DNA of 64,000 nt, from contig JADKFU010000005.1 in NCBI GenBank assembly GCA_016717285.1, positions 2,278,501 to 2,342,500 on the forward strand, read 5' to 3'. Source of the DNA: Chitinophagaceae bacterium. Lineage in GTDB: Bacteria > Bacteroidota > Bacteroidia > Chitinophagales > UBA10324. The translations under genes were made by a program, and so were the position numbers. This document shows positions 28,501 through 37,284 of the stretch, one piece after another; the first letter of the stretch is position 1; each line of letters begins with the position of its first letter. The notes under the pieces were generated by a model. The model made no database searches. It was not told where the DNA came from and saw only the letters and a program-made list of their open reading frames with translations.

Positions 28501-30453
28501 ATCAATCTCATTCATCTTCACTTTAAAGATGCCAAAACCGGTTGATGGCTGCGTGGTTACAGGAGTACATGATGCAGCAGTTGGCTGACCTACATTATCA
28601 ATGGTGATGTAATCAACTTTTACCAGTGTATCTGAGGTATTGCACAATGCTAATCCATTTACGATTAATGTTACTGTGTATACGCCAACGGCACCATAAG
28701 TATGTGACGGACTCATTTCGGTAGAAGTATTTCCATCGCCGAAATCCCATAAATAACTGATTCCGTTTAAACTATTGTTTACAAAGGAAACAGGAACAGT
28801 AGCCGTGCAGAAAGAAGTTTGAGGCGCTGAAAAAATCGCAGTCACCGCATCATTAAACGGACCGCCCACATTTACACCATACCAGGCATTTACCGTTTGA
28901 ACGGCCTGGTTCGAGCAATCTCCAAAAAGATCCTGCGCAGCTTGTAAAGAAAGATCCCGTAAATCAGCATATTGCGAATTGGGTGTCAGGTAAACTGTGT
29001 TTGCACGAAAAGCAATGGCACCGGCATCAATAAGCCCTAAACCTTCCACAAAATAAGAGTTACCTACATCATTCACTCCTTCTCCTCCTTCGGTAAGCAG
29101 GTAATACCAGAAATTGCCCACGCCACTTCCTGAATGTACCTCCGGACAATTAGACCAGTACAAACCACCATAACAATCCGGATTGCTGAATTCATTCGGG
29201 TTGGCCATGTTCCTGATAAGGTAATTGAACTGATCGCCCAGGTACCAGCTTGAGTTCGGGATATTGAGAAAACGGATCGTAACTCCAAAAATATCAGACA
29301 TTGATTCATTGATGCCACCAGGCTCGCAGGAATAAACAAGTCCTGACGAATTTTCCGTTACACCATGTGTTAACTCATGGCCGCAAACTTCAAGCGATGT
29401 GAGCGGTGTTACGCCCATACCTGCATCACCATCCAGATAACTCATATAAGTTCCATCCCAGAATGCATTGATGCCACCACCGGCATGCACCAGGCTTTTC
29501 AGTTTTTGATTGCCCGCTCCGTCCACCGATTTCCAGTTGTAATTGTTATTATAGTAATCGTAGGTAGCTTCTGCACCAAAATGTGCATCAAGCGCATAAA
29601 TATCAAAGCCACCATTGTAGTTCCAGTTCTTGCTGGAGCCTGTGAAATCATTGCCTTCAAAAGCATTAAAGGTTTCGATTCCTGCTCCCCGTGTATATTC
29701 ACGCAGTCTGAAATTATTGGTAGCAAAACTGTCAGAAACAATTGGTTGTGTACCGCAATAAGCTGTTACAGCCGTTCCCGGAACATCCGTTTCATGAATG
29801 CGTGATTCTGTTTTAACAATTGAACCATTCTGAGCGTCTACATAAATCCATTCACGTTTCCATGGATCCTTTGAATAAACATCACACTTATATACCAGGT
29901 GATAACTTCCATCCATCGGAAGGATCATCAGCTTATTATTATCCGTTTCCTCCCGCTCATGCCACCATGCTTTCGCATTCATTGAATTGCACGCAGATTG
30001 ATAAGCTTGTGCTGCGGTGATAGCAGGTGTGGTGGAAATGGATATGCCATTATACCATTCTCCATTGGCAGACTTTACACGGTCGCCTTTTGCGTGAATG
30101 TAATACACTCCATACTCGACTGGCACTCCTTTATAATGCTCACGGTAGCGGGTATGGGTGAACCCAGACTTATCACTGAATTGCTGGTACTGCACCAGAT
30201 CGTTGGCAGCTGGTAATTTTAATACCTGGTTTTTCAACCAGTCCTTTGCAGTTGCAAGAGGAATAAATTCGTTTTCATTCAAACGAATAAATGAAATAGT
30301 GTTTCTTTTTTCGTTTACAAAAACCTGAGAAGCTCCTTTATAAAAAGGGGTGGCCGCTGATCCTGTATAGTGTTTATTGGCCTGCTGCGCAAAAGCGGAG
30401 AATGAAAAAATGCATGCGAATGTCAGGAATGCGGGAGTAAGGAATCTTTTCAT
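25585..30453 (-). CDS. Giant M4 (thermolysin-like) metalloprotease, T9SS cargo
   Basis: 1622 residues, secreted zinc protease. Signal peptide 1-22 (FAQQ), FTP/PepSY propeptide about 40-220, M4 catalytic domain about 225-530 with HELTH at 359-363, third ligand Glu in GGINESMSD and a VHSGSGVGNFWYYLL active-site helix. Then PKD (about 545), GEVED (about 640-760, LRVWLDYNGDGVFNETNE), PKD, CUB (about 870-980, DFLKVYDG), PKD, an Ig/ASH-like domain interrupted by a GATase-like insert (about 1070-1340), two more PKD domains and a T9SS type A sorting domain (NIYPNPFSSQAV). Probably degrades extracellular protein, with the accessory domains binding substrate or surface. Confidence 0.95.
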   Translation of the reverse strand: MKRFLTPAFLTFACIFSFSAFAQQANKHYTGSAATPFYKGASQVFVNEKRNTISFIRLNENEFIPLATAKDWLKNQVLKLPAANDLVQYQQFSDKSGFTHTRYREHYKGVPVEYGVYYIHAKGDRVKSANGEWYNGISISTTPAITAAQAYQSACNSMNAKAWWHEREETDNNKLMILPMDGSYHLVYKCDVYSKDPWKREWIYVDAQNGSIVKTESRIHETDVPGTAVTAYCGTQPIVSDSFATNNFRLREYTRGAGIETFNAFEGNDFTGSSKNWNYNGGFDIYALDAHFGAEATYDYYNNNYNWKSVDGAGNQKLKSLVHAGGGINAFWDGTYMSYLDGDAGMGVTPLTSLEVCGHELTHGVTENSSGLVYSCEPGGINESMSDIFGVTIRFLNIPNSSWYLGDQFNYLIRNMANPNEFSNPDCYGGLYWSNCPEVHSGSGVGNFWYYLLTEGGEGVNDVGNSYFVEGLGLIDAGAIAFRANTVYLTPNSQYADLRDLSLQAAQDLFGDCSNQAVQTVNAWYGVNVGGPFNDAVTAIFSAPQTSFCTATVPVSFVNNSLNGISYLWDFGDGNTSTEMSPSHTYGAVGVYTVTLIVNGLALCNTSDTLVKVDYITIDNVGQPTAASCTPVTTQPSTGFGIFKVKMNEIDNISVGSSPEGYQDFSCSDFTHLVAGDPVQLTINTGPGKSEDLRVWLDYNGDGVFNETNELIYQDNAVIDIHGGIIYTPTSAVLNVPLRMRITDDKNVNTISGSCYSSQFGQTEDYSVIFEPSSVAPVADFTSDVTNVNFGGVVNYFDLSVNVPTSWEWQFEGGIPATSTAQNPTGIVYNEVGTFDVTLKVTNAFGTHTIVKPDYITVDPEFNVCDLPTVSLTSGTFYDTGGPLGNYQNNENCTMLISPPCAGSITLNFSAFASQANSDFLKVYDGVDASAPLLLSVSGFPFPYPSVTGTSGKLFITWTSNSSQTNSGYAASYTSVIGGTVTPVADFTLSSSNPAYGAPVNFADNSTNNPIDFAWDFGDGGTSVSPNPTHTFASTGSYSVQLISSNCGGSDTVIKTVIVQAAPIIKVNPSNLTFNLNCNTSTATLPFTITNSGAGDLTYDVQEHEYNFQGDKPNILAITYGVETFETYFNTISAINTYYPGATSIQEINTTNAEDLAAALVGKNVCLMAKAVGTPSDYLNFSIPLQSFINNGGTVILCGTSSSKVSCLFNTGLLSGTYGAVATNQTLQVVNTTHPITQSLGSEIADGPKNSHSLNLTSPINDLITYLGETVVGYESIGYGHLVYLGFDYKTIDNNSGTTMGNTMSWINSMLVNDWVSLNPTGNGTLSPGTSQEINVTVNSEGLPDGTYTEYVVVTSNDPNNPVDTVWLTVNVDQDNCSSFNAAYQCEGQVCFNDSVPATATSVSWSFGDGNTSSQNDPCHTYTATGNYEVQLIACGTDGCDTVNQTVTVTILAAAINYSPVIVYENDIVSFNSNSSGATSWSWTFGDGGTSTQQNPTHLYAAGGTYTVTLIATDASGCTITTTEIITILNVGINDLQYNFDVNIYPNPFSSQAVIEYTLPKAASVNIELWNSLGQKIVTLLDGKNQQAGTYTYPVTVVEAGVYMVRFSVGDTLLWKKLVRVN

Positions 30454-30760
30454 GTAAAATTGTTTATGGGTTATGGGTCTAAATTTACTGATTCGTTCAT
30501 CCTAAACAAATAAAGTTTGTGTGTAGCATGAACTAAGAAGATGGTATAGTGTACAAAATCATGGTCTGAGACAGTAAAAAAATACGTAGTGCTGCATATG
30601 ATTTTATTGCTGAATGGTGAGATTTGATTAAACAGATCTCTACATTATTGGAGTGATTGACTGGAAAAGATTTAAGCAGCATTACAACATGAATAACATA
30701 AACAACATAAACAATATAAACCCTTCAAACCCTACAAACCCTTCAAACCCTTCAAACCCT
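30454..30760. other. Intergenic region ending in a 9-bp tandem array
   Basis: AT-rich spacer upstream of the protease gene, with no supported gene. The plus-strand ORF at 30653-30847 only translates the repeat (Asn-Pro-Ser units). Presumably holds the protease promoter; no clear box was found. Confidence 0.5.
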
Positions 30761-30772
30761 TCAAACTCTTCT
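30719..30772. repeat. 9-bp tandem repeat (CCCTTCAAA)n
   Basis: About five units of CCCTTCAAA, one variant CCCTACAAA and a final CTCTTC, preceded by AACATAAAC-like 9-mers. On the minus strand each unit carries TGA in the pyrB frame, and the pyrB stop is the first of these. Confidence 0.85.
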
Positions 30773-31702
30773 CCCCTCCTCCTTCCTCCCACTCAGCAAA
30801 TACAACACCGCCATACGAATGGCGACACCGTTTTCCACCTGGTCTAAGATGATAGAGTGTTTGGAATCTGCAACGTCACTTGTAATTTCAACGCCACGGT
30901 TTATTGGTCCGGGATGCATGATTACGATATCTTTTCCCACTTCATCCAATAGTTTTTTATTCACGCCGAAGTAGAGTGCATATTCACGAAGTGACGCGAA
31001 GTATTGAATCTCCTGTCTTTCCAGTTGAATGCGCAGAATATTGGCCACGTCACACCATTCAAGTGCCTTACGAACATCATATTCCACCTTCACTCCTAAG
31101 GATTCAATATACATCGGAATTAATGTAGGCGGACCAGCTACCATCACCTCAGCTCCCAATTTTTTAAGGCAGAAAATATTTGAAAGTGCAACACGAGAAT
31201 GACGAATGTCGCCGATGATGGCAATCTTCTTCCCTTCCACGGTGCCCAGTTTTTCTCTTATCGAAAACGCATCGAGCAATGCCTGTGTCGGGTGTTCATG
31301 TGTGCCGTCGCCGGCATTGATAATGCTCGCGTTGATGTGCTGCGACAGAAAAACAGGTGCCCCCGCGCTTGGATGCCTCATCACCACCATATCCACTTTC
31401 ATGGCGAGAATATTATTGACGGTATCAATAAGTGTTTCTCCTTTTTTTACTGAAGAACCTGAAGAAGAAAAATTAATAGTGTCTGCTGATAATCTTTTTT
31501 CCGCCAGTTCAAAAGAAATTCGGGTTCGTGTTGAATTTTCGTAGAAAAGATTGACGATAGTTGTATCACGTAAAGAAGGCACTTTCTTGATCGGACGGTT
31601 GAGCACTTCTTTGAATTCATCTGCCGATTCGAAAATAGTTTCAATGTCCTCACGCGTGAGGTATTTGATGCCCAGCAAATGTTTTACACTCAGTGCATTC
31701 AT
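30761..31702 (-). CDS. pyrB: Aspartate carbamoyltransferase catalytic subunit
   Basis: 313 residues. Condenses carbamoyl phosphate and aspartate in de novo pyrimidine synthesis. Carbamoyl-phosphate loop FYENSTRTRISFELA, then GDGTHEHPTQALLDAFSI, HPGPINRGVEI and VENGVAIRMAVLYLL. The last eight residues (RKEEGRRV) are low-complexity, and the stop lies inside a 9-bp tandem array. The ATG overlaps the pyrR stop (ATGA), so pyrR and pyrB are translationally coupled. Confidence 0.97.
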   Translation of the reverse strand: MNALSVKHLLGIKYLTREDIETIFESADEFKEVLNRPIKKVPSLRDTTIVNLFYENSTRTRISFELAEKRLSADTINFSSSGSSVKKGETLIDTVNNILAMKVDMVVMRHPSAGAPVFLSQHINASIINAGDGTHEHPTQALLDAFSIREKLGTVEGKKIAIIGDIRHSRVALSNIFCLKKLGAEVMVAGPPTLIPMYIESLGVKVEYDVRKALEWCDVANILRIQLERQEIQYFASLREYALYFGVNKKLLDEVGKDIVIMHPGPINRGVEITSDVADSKHSIILDQVENGVAIRMAVLYLLSGRKEEGRRV

Positions 31703-32250
31703 GATTCGTTGGGTTTTGCCGGTACAATCCAGATACGGTCAGCGCCTTCACTTTTTTCCCAATCCACTTTTACTCTTTCAGAAGTGAGCGAATCTATCGT
31801 GATGCCAATGTAATCAGGTTGAATGGGAAGCTGCCGTGTAAATCTCCTGTCCACCAGCACAAGCAATTCCACTTTTGCAGGTCTTCCGAAATCAAGTAAA
31901 GCATCCATTGCAGACCGGATGGTTCTTCCTGAAAACAATACATCATCAATGAGTACCACGTTTTTATTTTCGGTAGAAAATTTAATGCTGGTAGCTTTGG
32001 GAATCAGTTGCTTCTCCGCGGTACGATAATCATCGCGATAAAAAGTAGGGTCAATAATGCCATAGAGAATTTCATTGCCGGTAATCTCTGTGAGCCGTCT
32101 GTGAATGCGATCGGAAAGATAGATGCCACGTGGCTGCACCCCAATGATAGCAGTATTGGAGAAATCTTTCTGAGTTTCTATGAGCTGAAAACAAAGCCGG
32201 TTAAGCGTTAGAAGGAATCGTTTGCTATCAAGGATAATCCGCGGCTGCAA
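31699..32250 (-). CDS. pyrR: PyrR bifunctional regulator / uracil phosphoribosyltransferase
   Basis: 183 residues from a TTG at 32250, which gives the family-typical start (LQPRIILDSKRFLLTLNRL). The frame stays open to another TTG at 32319, but that would start upstream of the predicted promoter and add 23 atypical residues. PRPP-binding loop VVLIDDVLFSGRTIRSAMDAL, and AIIGVQPRGIYLSDRI. Known PyrR proteins bind pyr mRNA and act as UPRTase; no clear attenuator hairpin is seen before pyrR here, so RNA regulation is unproven. Confidence 0.93.
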   Translation of the reverse strand: MQPRIILDSKRFLLTLNRLCFQLIETQKDFSNTAIIGVQPRGIYLSDRIHRRLTEITGNEILYGIIDPTFYRDDYRTAEKQLIPKATSIKFSTENKNVVLIDDVLFSGRTIRSAMDALLDFGRPAKVELLVLVDRRFTRQLPIQPDYIGITIDSLTSERVKVDWEKSEGADRIWIVPAKPNES

Positions 32251-32267
32251 GCTGTGATAAGTTTTGG

Positions 32268-32299
32268 CAAATATAGCACTTCGATTAAGACATAAGCAA
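32268..32299 (-). promoter_or_regulatory. pyrRB promoter (Bacteroidetes type)
   Basis: On the minus strand TTG (32299-32297) is followed after 21 bases by TATATTTG (32275-32268), matching the TTG / TAnnTTTG consensus. It lies about 17 bases before the chosen TTG start of pyrR, which supports that start. Confidence 0.65.
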
Positions 32300-32476
32300 G
32301 ATAGTTTGAGAAGGATCAAAGCTGAATTTCCTGAAAGCTTCTCACAAGGCCGAAAATGGGTTCGATATGTTTTGAGTAATTCGCTCCATCATTAAATTAT
32401 TCTTGAAAAGATTTGATTAGATTTTAAAATTAAATGATTGTATAATGGAAATTTCCTCCATCTAAAATCATATGAA

Positions 32477-32540
32477 TGTCCCTATCGGGACAAAATGCGC
32501 ACGCATAAAATTTCTACCAAAAGAATGTCCTTACGGGACA
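32477..32540. repeat. Pair of TGTCCC/GGGACA palindromes
   Basis: TGTCCCTATCGGGACA (32477-32492) and TGTCCTTACGGGACA (32526-32540), same orientation, 33 bases apart. A looser relative sits near 15936-15953. They look like short dispersed REP-like palindromes. Confidence 0.7.
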
Positions 32541-32590
32541 TAAAACAATTTATTCAAACTGAATACAAACTAAATAAAGAGCCAGCTTCA

Positions 32591-32671
32591 CTCCGGCTTC
32601 GCCGCAACCATTTAACCATTTAACAATTTAACCATTTAGCCATGTAGCCATTTAACCATCTAACCATTTCA
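32591..32671. repeat. Composite repeat: GC-rich head plus 9-bp AT-rich array
   Basis: Head CTCCGGCTTCGCCGCAAC (32591-32608), followed by units of CCATTTAAC and variants to about 32671. The same architecture appears inverted at 35859-35944, with a nearly identical head. Confidence 0.75.
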
Positions 32672-32762
32672 CTTTTCAACGTAACCACTTTCAATTATCA
32701 GCAATAATTTTTACTTTAGTTCCCGCGAAGCTATTTCGCCTGTATCATTTTATATCCTATCT

Positions 32763-34868
32763 ATGAATCACTGGAGCGAATATCCGTTTGTCCGTATTCT
32801 ATTTGCATTTCTTGCCGGACTGCTTACCTGCATCTTTTCACCAGTTCACTTCCCCGACTGGCTTTTACCTGTGATGGTTTTACTGGTTCTGTTCATTCAT
32901 ATTTCTTCGCGAAGCAAGACCATACGACTGTATAAATATGCAGCCTTTATTGGATGCATTTTCCAGTTGACTGCATTTGTATTTGGCAATGTGCTTACCC
33001 ATCACAAGATTGACCAACATGATTCAGATCAATTTGTTTATAAAAGTCCTAAAGCAGGATTCTTCGTGGTAAAGATCACAGAGCCACCCATCGAAAAAGA
33101 AAAAACTTATAAGATATTGGTTTCCGTTTCACAAGCTGTGGACTCAGTATCTGCAACACCAACATTTGGCAGGTCAATCTTATATCTGAAAAAAGACAGT
33201 GCCTCGGCGCATCTTCATTATGGCGATCTGTTAATGGTGAGAAACAACTTTCAATCCGTAGCGCAGCCATCAAACCCTGATCAGTTTGATTACAAAAAAT
33301 ATTTATGGTACAGGGAAATTTATGCAACCGCTTTTTTGAACCGGGAAGATTGGCATTTATTAACCGGCAAGTCTGTAAATCCGTTATTTCAATTTACATT
33401 TTTGTTACGCGATTTTTCCATCAAAGCGCTTCAAAATTATATTCCCTCAGAACGGGAAGCAGCAGTGGCCGAAGCATTGGTCATCGGATTCCGCGATCAC
33501 ATGTCAATGGAAACAACACAATCATACACCGCTGCCGGCGTGGTGCATGTGCTGGCAGTCTCAGGACTGCATGTGGCCATTGTTTTTGCACTTCTTCATC
33601 AGTTATTATTTTTCCTTAACAGGAAAAAACACGGCAAGCTTATTCAAGCAATCATCATCCTGGCTGCTATCTGGATATTTACCATGGTAACAGGCCTGTC
33701 GGGATCGGTGGTTCGGGCTTCCACTATGTTTTCATTTATCACGATCGGAAAAAACATGAAACGACCTGTGAACCTGTTCAATATTCTTGCATGCTCTGCT
33801 ATGGTGATTTTATTGATTGATCCGTTGCTCGTAATGGATGTCGGTTTCCAACTCTCCTATCTCGCTGTGCTTGGCATTGGCACACTCAATAATTATATAG
33901 ATCGGTGGCTGCCAAGGGAAAATAAAATAGTGGATTATCTGTGGAAGATGGTGGCAATGTCGCTTGCCGCGCAGATTGCAACACTTCCTCTCACCACCTA
34001 TTACTTTCACCAGTTTCCCGCTTACTTTCTGTTTGCAAACATTGTTGTAATTCCCATTGCCGGCATCTTACTCTATCTCGGCATTACATTGATTGCTCTT
34101 CAATTTATAAGTCCATTGGCAACCCTTCTTGGCAAAGCCATCAACTTGATAACGTACCTTATGAATGAATTTATTGAACATATTCAAAAGTTGCCCGCAG
34201 CCTCTATCCACCTTCCTGAAATAAGTCTCTTACAGTTACTGCTGTTCGGTGCTGTTATCATACTTATCAGCAGGTTCTTCATTACGGGTGCAAAAAAATT
34301 ATTCTTCGCAGGCATGATCTGCACATTGCTATTTATCACCTTTCATTGCGTAAATGTTTGCGAGCTCCTGCAACAAAAAACATTCACCGTATATGATTTC
34401 AGGAAAGCCGGAGTCCTCGAGTTCAGGTCGGGCAATTCGGCTGAATTGTATAAATGCGCAGGAATTATTTCTACTCAGGACTCAGCTTACCTGGAACAGC
34501 ATTGGCGGTTAAGCAATATTGTTCCGATAGTCAATGCTGACCAAAAAAAGGATTTCAAAAAGAAACTCCATCCACAATTCTCAAACTGTTGTTCATTCGT
34601 TCAATTTTACAATTACAGGTTAGCCATTGTAAACAGTCCGTTTCAGGTTCAGCCAAAAACAAAAAAAATAAAAGTAAACGCTTTGCTGATTTCAGGGAAT
34701 CCTTCGCTACATCTTAAAGACGTGTTACCGTATTTTGAAACTGCCCACATTATTTTTGATACGAGCAACAGTCCATATCACGTAAACAAATGGAAGGAAG
34801 AAGCCAGCCAACTTGGATTTGCAATACATGATGTTGCAACAGAAGGTGCATTTGTGCAGCATATTTGA
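32763..34868 (+). CDS. comEC: ComEC/Rec2 family DNA-uptake membrane protein
   Basis: 701 residues, polytopic inner-membrane protein. N-terminal DUF4131-like region with two or three early spans and an OB-like soluble part (about 80-200). The Competence domain has the hallmark VLAVSGLHVAIVFALLHQLLF and GLSGSVVRASTMF. The C-terminal soluble part is short, without the HxHxDH metallo-beta-lactamase motif found in longer ComEC proteins, a common form in Bacteroidota. Predicted to carry single-stranded DNA into the cytoplasm. No other competence gene is adjacent. Confidence 0.92.
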   Translation: MNHWSEYPFVRILFAFLAGLLTCIFSPVHFPDWLLPVMVLLVLFIHISSRSKTIRLYKYAAFIGCIFQLTAFVFGNVLTHHKIDQHDSDQFVYKSPKAGFFVVKITEPPIEKEKTYKILVSVSQAVDSVSATPTFGRSILYLKKDSASAHLHYGDLLMVRNNFQSVAQPSNPDQFDYKKYLWYREIYATAFLNREDWHLLTGKSVNPLFQFTFLLRDFSIKALQNYIPSEREAAVAEALVIGFRDHMSMETTQSYTAAGVVHVLAVSGLHVAIVFALLHQLLFFLNRKKHGKLIQAIIILAAIWIFTMVTGLSGSVVRASTMFSFITIGKNMKRPVNLFNILACSAMVILLIDPLLVMDVGFQLSYLAVLGIGTLNNYIDRWLPRENKIVDYLWKMVAMSLAAQIATLPLTTYYFHQFPAYFLFANIVVIPIAGILLYLGITLIALQFISPLATLLGKAINLITYLMNEFIEHIQKLPAASIHLPEISLLQLLLFGAVIILISRFFITGAKKLFFAGMICTLLFITFHCVNVCELLQQKTFTVYDFRKAGVLEFRSGNSAELYKCAGIISTQDSAYLEQHWRLSNIVPIVNADQKKDFKKKLHPQFSNCCSFVQFYNYRLAIVNSPFQVQPKTKKIKVNALLISGNPSLHLKDVLPYFETAHIIFDTSNSPYHVNKWKEEASQLGFAIHDVATEGAFVQHI

Positions 34869-35072
34869 CTGATCACCTACTTCAAAAATCTTTGACTCAC
34901 CGGGCGAACTGTTACATTGTTAAATTGCTACAATCCTACATTTTAAAGTGTTTGCAGATTCGGAAAGTCATCCTGACCATTAAACAATTTAACAATGCTT
35001 TAATAAAACATGAACCTTACGAAATCGACGAGGTTCTAACCGAAGTATTACATTTGCGAAACAAGCCACCCC

Positions 35073-35852
35073 ATGAACTTTTTATTCGTAAAAACCGAAA
35101 AACAGGACAGACTGTTTTATATTATTCTTGCAAGGCCTGAGAAAAAGAATGCATTGAATGATACCGTTGTCAAAGAATTGACCCACGCATTACAACTTGC
35201 CACAGACGATGATGAGGTAAAAATTATTATTCTGAAAGCGGAAGGTGATGTATTCAGTGCAGGAGCAGATCTTGAATACCTGCAACGCCTGCAAAATTTT
35301 TCTTACGAAGAAAACCTGGCAGATTCCACCTTACTGAAAACACTGCTGCTCAAAATCTATACGCATCCCAAAATCGTGATTGCGCAGGTGGAAGGTCATG
35401 CTATCGCCGGTGGTTGCGGACTTGCGGCTGTCTGTGATTTTTGTTTCTCAGTGCCTGATGCTAAATTTGGTTATACAGAGGTAAAGATTGGATTTATACC
35501 TGCATTGGTAATGGTATTTCTGTTAAGAAAAATCAATGGCGCAAAAGCAAGGGAGTTATTGTTTACCGGGAAGTTGGTTACTGCTGCTGAAGCACTGTCC
35601 TATGGCCTGATCAATGAAATAATTCCCAAAGAGGATATCGGGATCACTGTAAAATCTTTCGCTATTAAACTTTCTGAAGAAGCATCTTCCCAATCATTGG
35701 CAGCGACAAAAGAAATGATGCAAAAGGTAACGACGATGGAACTTGATGATGCATTGAACTATGCCGCTGAAATGAATGCCAAAACACGGAGCAGTGATGA
35801 TTGCAGGAAAGGCGTTGGTGCTTTTTTGAAGAAGGAGAAATTTAAGTGGTGA
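35073..35852 (+). CDS. Enoyl-CoA hydratase/isomerase (crotonase) family
   Basis: 259 residues. Crotonase fold: CoA-binding FSAGADLEYLQ, oxyanion-hole region EGHAIAGGCGLAAVCDF and the catalytic-position Glu in FGYTEVKIGFIPALV. A single catalytic glutamate pattern fits hydratases of the methylglutaconyl-CoA or general enoyl-CoA type, but the substrate cannot be settled. The ATG is preferred; the overlapping frame at 34865-35140 is a shadow. No other fatty-acid or leucine genes are adjacent. Confidence 0.92.
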   Translation: MNFLFVKTEKQDRLFYIILARPEKKNALNDTVVKELTHALQLATDDDEVKIIILKAEGDVFSAGADLEYLQRLQNFSYEENLADSTLLKTLLLKIYTHPKIVIAQVEGHAIAGGCGLAAVCDFCFSVPDAKFGYTEVKIGFIPALVMVFLLRKINGAKARELLFTGKLVTAAEALSYGLINEIIPKEDIGITVKSFAIKLSEEASSQSLAATKEMMQKVTTMELDDALNYAAEMNAKTRSSDDCRKGVGAFLKKEKFKW

Positions 35853-35858
35853 TGGGGC

Positions 35859-35944
35859 AATTGTTTAATTGTTTAATTGTTTAATTGTTTAATTGTTTAA
35901 TTGTTTAATTGTTTAATTGTTTAATTGTTGCGGCAAAGCCGGAG
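35859..35944. repeat. 8-bp tandem array (TTAATTGT)n with GC-rich head
   Basis: About nine copies of the 8-mer ATTGTTTA (35859-35929), then GTTGCGGCAAAGCCGGAG (35927-35944), the reverse complement, with one change, of the head at 32591. Each unit has TAA on both strands, and the 8-base period closes all six frames. It lies between the convergent crotonase and AlkZ genes. Confidence 0.85.
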
Positions 35945-35996
35945 ATTATTTTCGAGAAGAAAATATAATTGCAGTGACATTACCTCATATGCTGTA

Positions 35997-37193
35997 TTAC
36001 GTTATTAATTTTTCCAATTGTTGTTGCAATTTTTTCTGATTGGTTTTTTCAAAAATTATTTCTCTGCATCCGTTGAAAGTTGCAAATGATTTCAGCTTTG
36101 CGGCAAAAGCAGTCAGCATTTCATCGTCCTGGTGAATGCCAGTTTCAAACACGAGGTTTCTTACATAAAAAATCTTTTCTGCCCTGTCCGCTTTGGGATC
36201 CATACGTGCGATAAAATGGTCGCCGAACAACACGGGAAGCGTGAAGTAGCCGAATTTTCTTTTATGTTCCGGCAGATAACATTCAATAGTATAATCAAAA
36301 TTGAATAGCCGCTTCATGCGTAAACGTTGTATCAAAAGATTGTCAAAGGGAGAAAGAATATGCACTTCTTTTTCATTTGTTGCTTCGAGAGATTTAATAG
36401 CTGTTTTTGCCGGTCCATAAAATTTCGTTTGCTCATGACCTTCCAGTTTCCATTCGATCACTTGTCCTTCCTTCAGCATTTTACGCACTGCTTTGTTTAT
36501 GTAATCACTCCAGCCACCACGCTGGTAGTGCATTTCTTTTTCCGTAAGAATGCCATGTGCACGCACGGATGTTTCCACCAGATGCATTGCATATTCCATT
36601 TTGGTTGGGAAACGAGTATTGACATCGGAAGGCAGAATGTTTTCAGCAAGGTCATATACTTTCTGAAAACCTTGCCTGTGACTGACCATCAGTTTTCCTT
36701 CCATAAACAATTGTTCGAGCGCGCGTTTCGCCGGCTTCCAGTAATACCAGCTTTGCCGGCTTGCTTCCGTAGTTTCAAAATCCTTCGACTGCAAAGGTCC
36801 TTCCCGTTTTATTCTGCTCAATACGTGCCGCTTTACCTTTTTGTCCTGCTCAAACCAATGCGATTTTCCCTTCGCATATGCCCGCTTCCTGATCAATGAA
36901 AAACGATAGTCTTTCATTGGCAGAAAAGAAGCCGCATGTCCCCAGTATTCAAAAAGTTTCTTTTCACTGAGCAATTCACTCAGCCAGCTACTTTTAAATT
37001 CCGGTATGCGCGACCAAAGCACATGGTGGTGCGCTCTTTCAACAACTGATAAAGTATCAATCTGTACATAGCCAAGGTGCTCAATGGTTTTGAGCAGATC
37101 ACTTTTTGTGCGCAGTTGCTGTCCGGTCAACCACTGGCTTTCAATTGCTGTGTTTGCTGCCCTGGCTATGGAAATCTCGCCTTTCATGCTCAT
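35997..37193 (-). CDS. AlkZ/YcaQ-like winged-helix DNA glycosylase
   Basis: 398 residues, HTH_42 family. N-terminal region with the catalytic QxD motif (Q44, D46 in GYVQIDTLSVVERAHHHVLWSR), which in E. coli YcaQ and Streptomyces AlkZ is needed to excise bulky or cross-linked bases. FEYWGHAASFLPM and a later DHFIARMDPKADR are also family hallmarks. This makes it a probable DNA-repair glycosylase that removes alkylated or interstrand-crosslinked bases. MSM start, so Met1 or Met3. Confidence 0.9.
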   Translation of the reverse strand: MSMKGEISIARAANTAIESQWLTGQQLRTKSDLLKTIEHLGYVQIDTLSVVERAHHHVLWSRIPEFKSSWLSELLSEKKLFEYWGHAASFLPMKDYRFSLIRKRAYAKGKSHWFEQDKKVKRHVLSRIKREGPLQSKDFETTEASRQSWYYWKPAKRALEQLFMEGKLMVSHRQGFQKVYDLAENILPSDVNTRFPTKMEYAMHLVETSVRAHGILTEKEMHYQRGGWSDYINKAVRKMLKEGQVIEWKLEGHEQTKFYGPAKTAIKSLEATNEKEVHILSPFDNLLIQRLRMKRLFNFDYTIECYLPEHKRKFGYFTLPVLFGDHFIARMDPKADRAEKIFYVRNLVFETGIHQDDEMLTAFAAKLKSFATFNGCREIIFEKTNQKKLQQQLEKLIT

Positions 37194-37284
37194 ACTTTGA
37201 TCGTTGCTAAGATAACAGGTCTTGCTTTTTGCGTATGTTTTTAATTCTTTGTCAGCGATTATCGCTATCAGAATTCAGAAAATT

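Larger units (their letters stand above)
32320..32762. other. Divergent spacer between pyrR and comEC
   Basis: No supported gene. It contains two TGTCCC/GGGACA palindromes and a composite repeat (listed separately). Plus-strand ORF 32438-32623 is judged spurious because it only reads through these repeats. Confidence 0.5.

Noticed and set aside
30653..30847. Asn-Pro-Ser rich 64-residue ORF
   Set aside because: It only reads through the 9-bp repeat and the antisense 3' end of pyrB.
34865..35140. 91-residue ORF before the crotonase gene
   Set aside because: It overlaps the crotonase start in another frame and shows no protein-like composition.
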